Below are positions 38,201 through 41,200 of a DNA stretch of 64,000 nt, piece after piece (the first letter of the stretch is position 1; each line of letters opens with the position of its first letter). This DNA is from Denitrobacterium detoxificans. GTDB lineage: Bacteria > Actinomycetota > Coriobacteriia > Coriobacteriales > Eggerthellaceae. The notes under the pieces were generated by a model, which was given only the letters and a program-made list of their open reading frames with translations, did not search any database and was not told the DNA's origin. The position numbers and the translations under genes are program-made. The stretch covers positions 62,001 through 126,000 of the forward strand of contig NZ_SUUH01000002.1 of NCBI RefSeq assembly GCF_015062615.1, in the 5' to 3' direction.

Positions 38201-41200
38201 CGCTCGTTCCCGAGCGCGTGGATGGAGCCTATAAGTCGGCTACGTACTATTACGTGTTCCAGCCGAGCGACAACATTAGCGTCATGGTGGAGCACTACCT
38301 GGTCGATGCGGCGGGCACTATTACGTTGGCTGCTACTGACACGCATCCGTACCAGACCACGGGTGCCACGGTGAATGCCGTATCCAAGGGTTGGACGCGT
38401 ACGTTCGACGGCTACTACATGCTCACCACGTTCCAGCCGAGCGGCATCGAGCTCGTGAAGATTGAGGACGAAGTCAGCGCTATGGGCACCACGGTGCTTC
38501 GCCTGTACTACATGGAATACGATGCGCAGCTCACGTTCGACCTGGCGGGCAACCTGCCTCCGGGCATGACGGCGGCCCAGATGCCTTCGTACGGTGGCGC
38601 TAATCCGCGTTCGGTTACCTCGGGTCATGCCACCACGCTGCCTTCCGCGGCAGAGGTTACCTACGCTGGCTACACGCTTATTGGCTGGACTGACGTACAG
38701 CCGGCCGAGGGAGACCTGACGTGGGTATATGCTCCTGGTTCTGCATACACGATGCCGTTTAGCGACACTACGCTGTATGCCATTTGGCAGCCCAACACGA
38801 ATACGAAGTACGTGGTGTATCAGCGTCGCGTAACCTCCAAGGGCAAGCTGCTCTTCGAAGTGGAGGAAGAGCACACTGCCACCACGGGCACGCGCGTATA
38901 CGCCGACGACCTGTCTTCGCAGTATACGGGCTATGTCTACACGCCTGGTTATGCTTCCGATGCGGCGCCTTCGGCCATCGTCGATCGCAACGGCACCACG
39001 GCGCTCGTCATGTATTACGTGGCGCAGCCCATGACGATCATCTACGACCTGGTGGCTTCCGATGCTGGCTGGTCGTATTCCGGCGTGACGCGCGTCGACC
39101 AGTACGAGGCGGGCGTTGGCATTACGTTGCCTACGCAGGGCGACGAGGAAGGCCAGGTGTACCGCCCCGGTTACGTGCTGGTGAGCTGGACGTTCGATCA
39201 GGATGGCACGGTATGCGCTCCGGGCGCCTCCATTCCCATGCCGGGCATGGCATCGCGTGTGGGCACCATGACGGCCACGTGGCGTGCGCGCAGCGACACC
39301 ATGTATACGGTGGCGTACCATTACGTGAATTCCGATGGCGAGACGGTGAGCAAGGTTAAGCGTACTGGCACGACTGATACCACTCTCGACGCTTCGGCGC
39401 TGGGTCTGATCAACCCGCCGGTGGGCTGGACGTTTGACAGCGCTAACGCGGGCAACGTGACTACCGCGAACCTGAATGGCGACGGAACCACCATCCTGCA
39501 TATCTACTACAAGCCCGATACCGTTTCCTACACGGTGCGTCATGTCTTCCTGAACAACGTGGGTACCATGTTCATCAGCGAGACCGACGAGACGCGCACG
39601 GCCGAGGCGGGCAAGGTCATTCACGGCGTCGACGTGGCCCAGACGCTTACGGGCTACATTTGGGACAGCACGTGGAGCTACAAGACCGCCGATGACGGCT
39701 TTGGCGATAGCGTCATCCGCATCGAGGTTGCCGGCGATGGCACGTCGGTTATGCTGCTGTACTACAAGGCCCTCATGGGCATCGACTACACAGTGAAGAT
39801 CTACCGCACCAACGCGGCATATACCGATATCGAGCTCATCGATTCCACCGAGTATCACGACGGCCAGGTTGGCCTGACCATCGACGTTGTGGATGCTGGC
39901 CTGCATAGGCCCAGCGATTCGCGTCTGGTGGGCTACGAACTCGACCCGAGCTTCTCGGGTGCCACGGTGGGTGGTACTACCTATAATGCCTATCTGTCCT
40001 CGCAGGCCATTACGGGCATGGGTGCCTCTAGCGACGTGTTCTACATCTACTACGTGGCCAAGAGCACCACGCCGTACACGGTGCAGCATTGGCAGCTGCA
40101 TACCGATGGCTCCTCGCCGTACATGGCGCTTTCCGTTGAGCGCTATGGCGAGACGAACAGCACGGTATATGCCGCCAACGAGCTGGTTACCTTCGACGGT
40201 TTCGTCTACAGCCCGTCCGAGACGCTGGCGCGTTATGGCGCTACTGACGCTGTTATTGCAGCCGATGGTTCTATGGTGCTGAAGATCTACTACATGGTGC
40301 TTGCGTACGACCTGACCATCGACGCCAATGGCGGCGCGTTCTCCGATGGCACCACGGTGGTTGGTCCTACCTCGTACGCCACGGGCGATGTGGTGAGCAT
40401 TCCCACTCCCACGCTCATTGGCTACGATTTCCTGGGCTGGTCGGTGAACGATCCGACGGGCGCCATCGAGCTGCTTCCCACGCTTACCACGTGGAACATG
40501 CCGGCGGGCAACACCGTTCTGTACGCGCATTGGACGCCTTCGGTGCGTCGCTTGGCGTACGACAACAATTCCAAGAAGGCCCAGGGCAGCGTACCCGATA
40601 CGTATGGCGTGTACGGTGGTACCGTGAAGGTTGCCGACCCCACGGGCCTACTTTCGCGTGTGGGCTACAACTTCGGCGGCTGGGCAACTACCAAGGCCTT
40701 GGCCGATGCGGGCACAAGCGATGTTGCCGTGGGTAGCGATTGGACGCTGCTGCTAGACAACAACGACAACGTGGTCTATGCCGTGTGGATTCCGCGCGAC
40801 GACACGAAGTACGTGGTGTACCACGTGCGCGTGAAGAGCAATGGCGAGCTGGATTCTCCGGTGCGCTATATGGCTACCGAGAACCTGCAGGGCACGAGCG
40901 ATACCTTGGCCACGGCCGTTGCCAAGACGTTCAATGGCTACACGTTCGATTCCGCGTACGCCTTCAATGCGAAGTTCGGAACCAATTGGCAGGCCAATAT
41001 CGAAGCTGATGGTTCCACGGTGCTGTACCTGTACTACCAGGCCAACGTGGTGAACTACACGGTGTACACGTATCGCGTGGGCGCCGATGGCCTGGTGCAC
41101 AACGGTGGCCCGGGTGCCGATGGCACGCCTACGGGTGGCGACCCGATGATCCTGCGTACCGACGTGCTCACGGGCGACGTGGATGACACGGTCACGATTG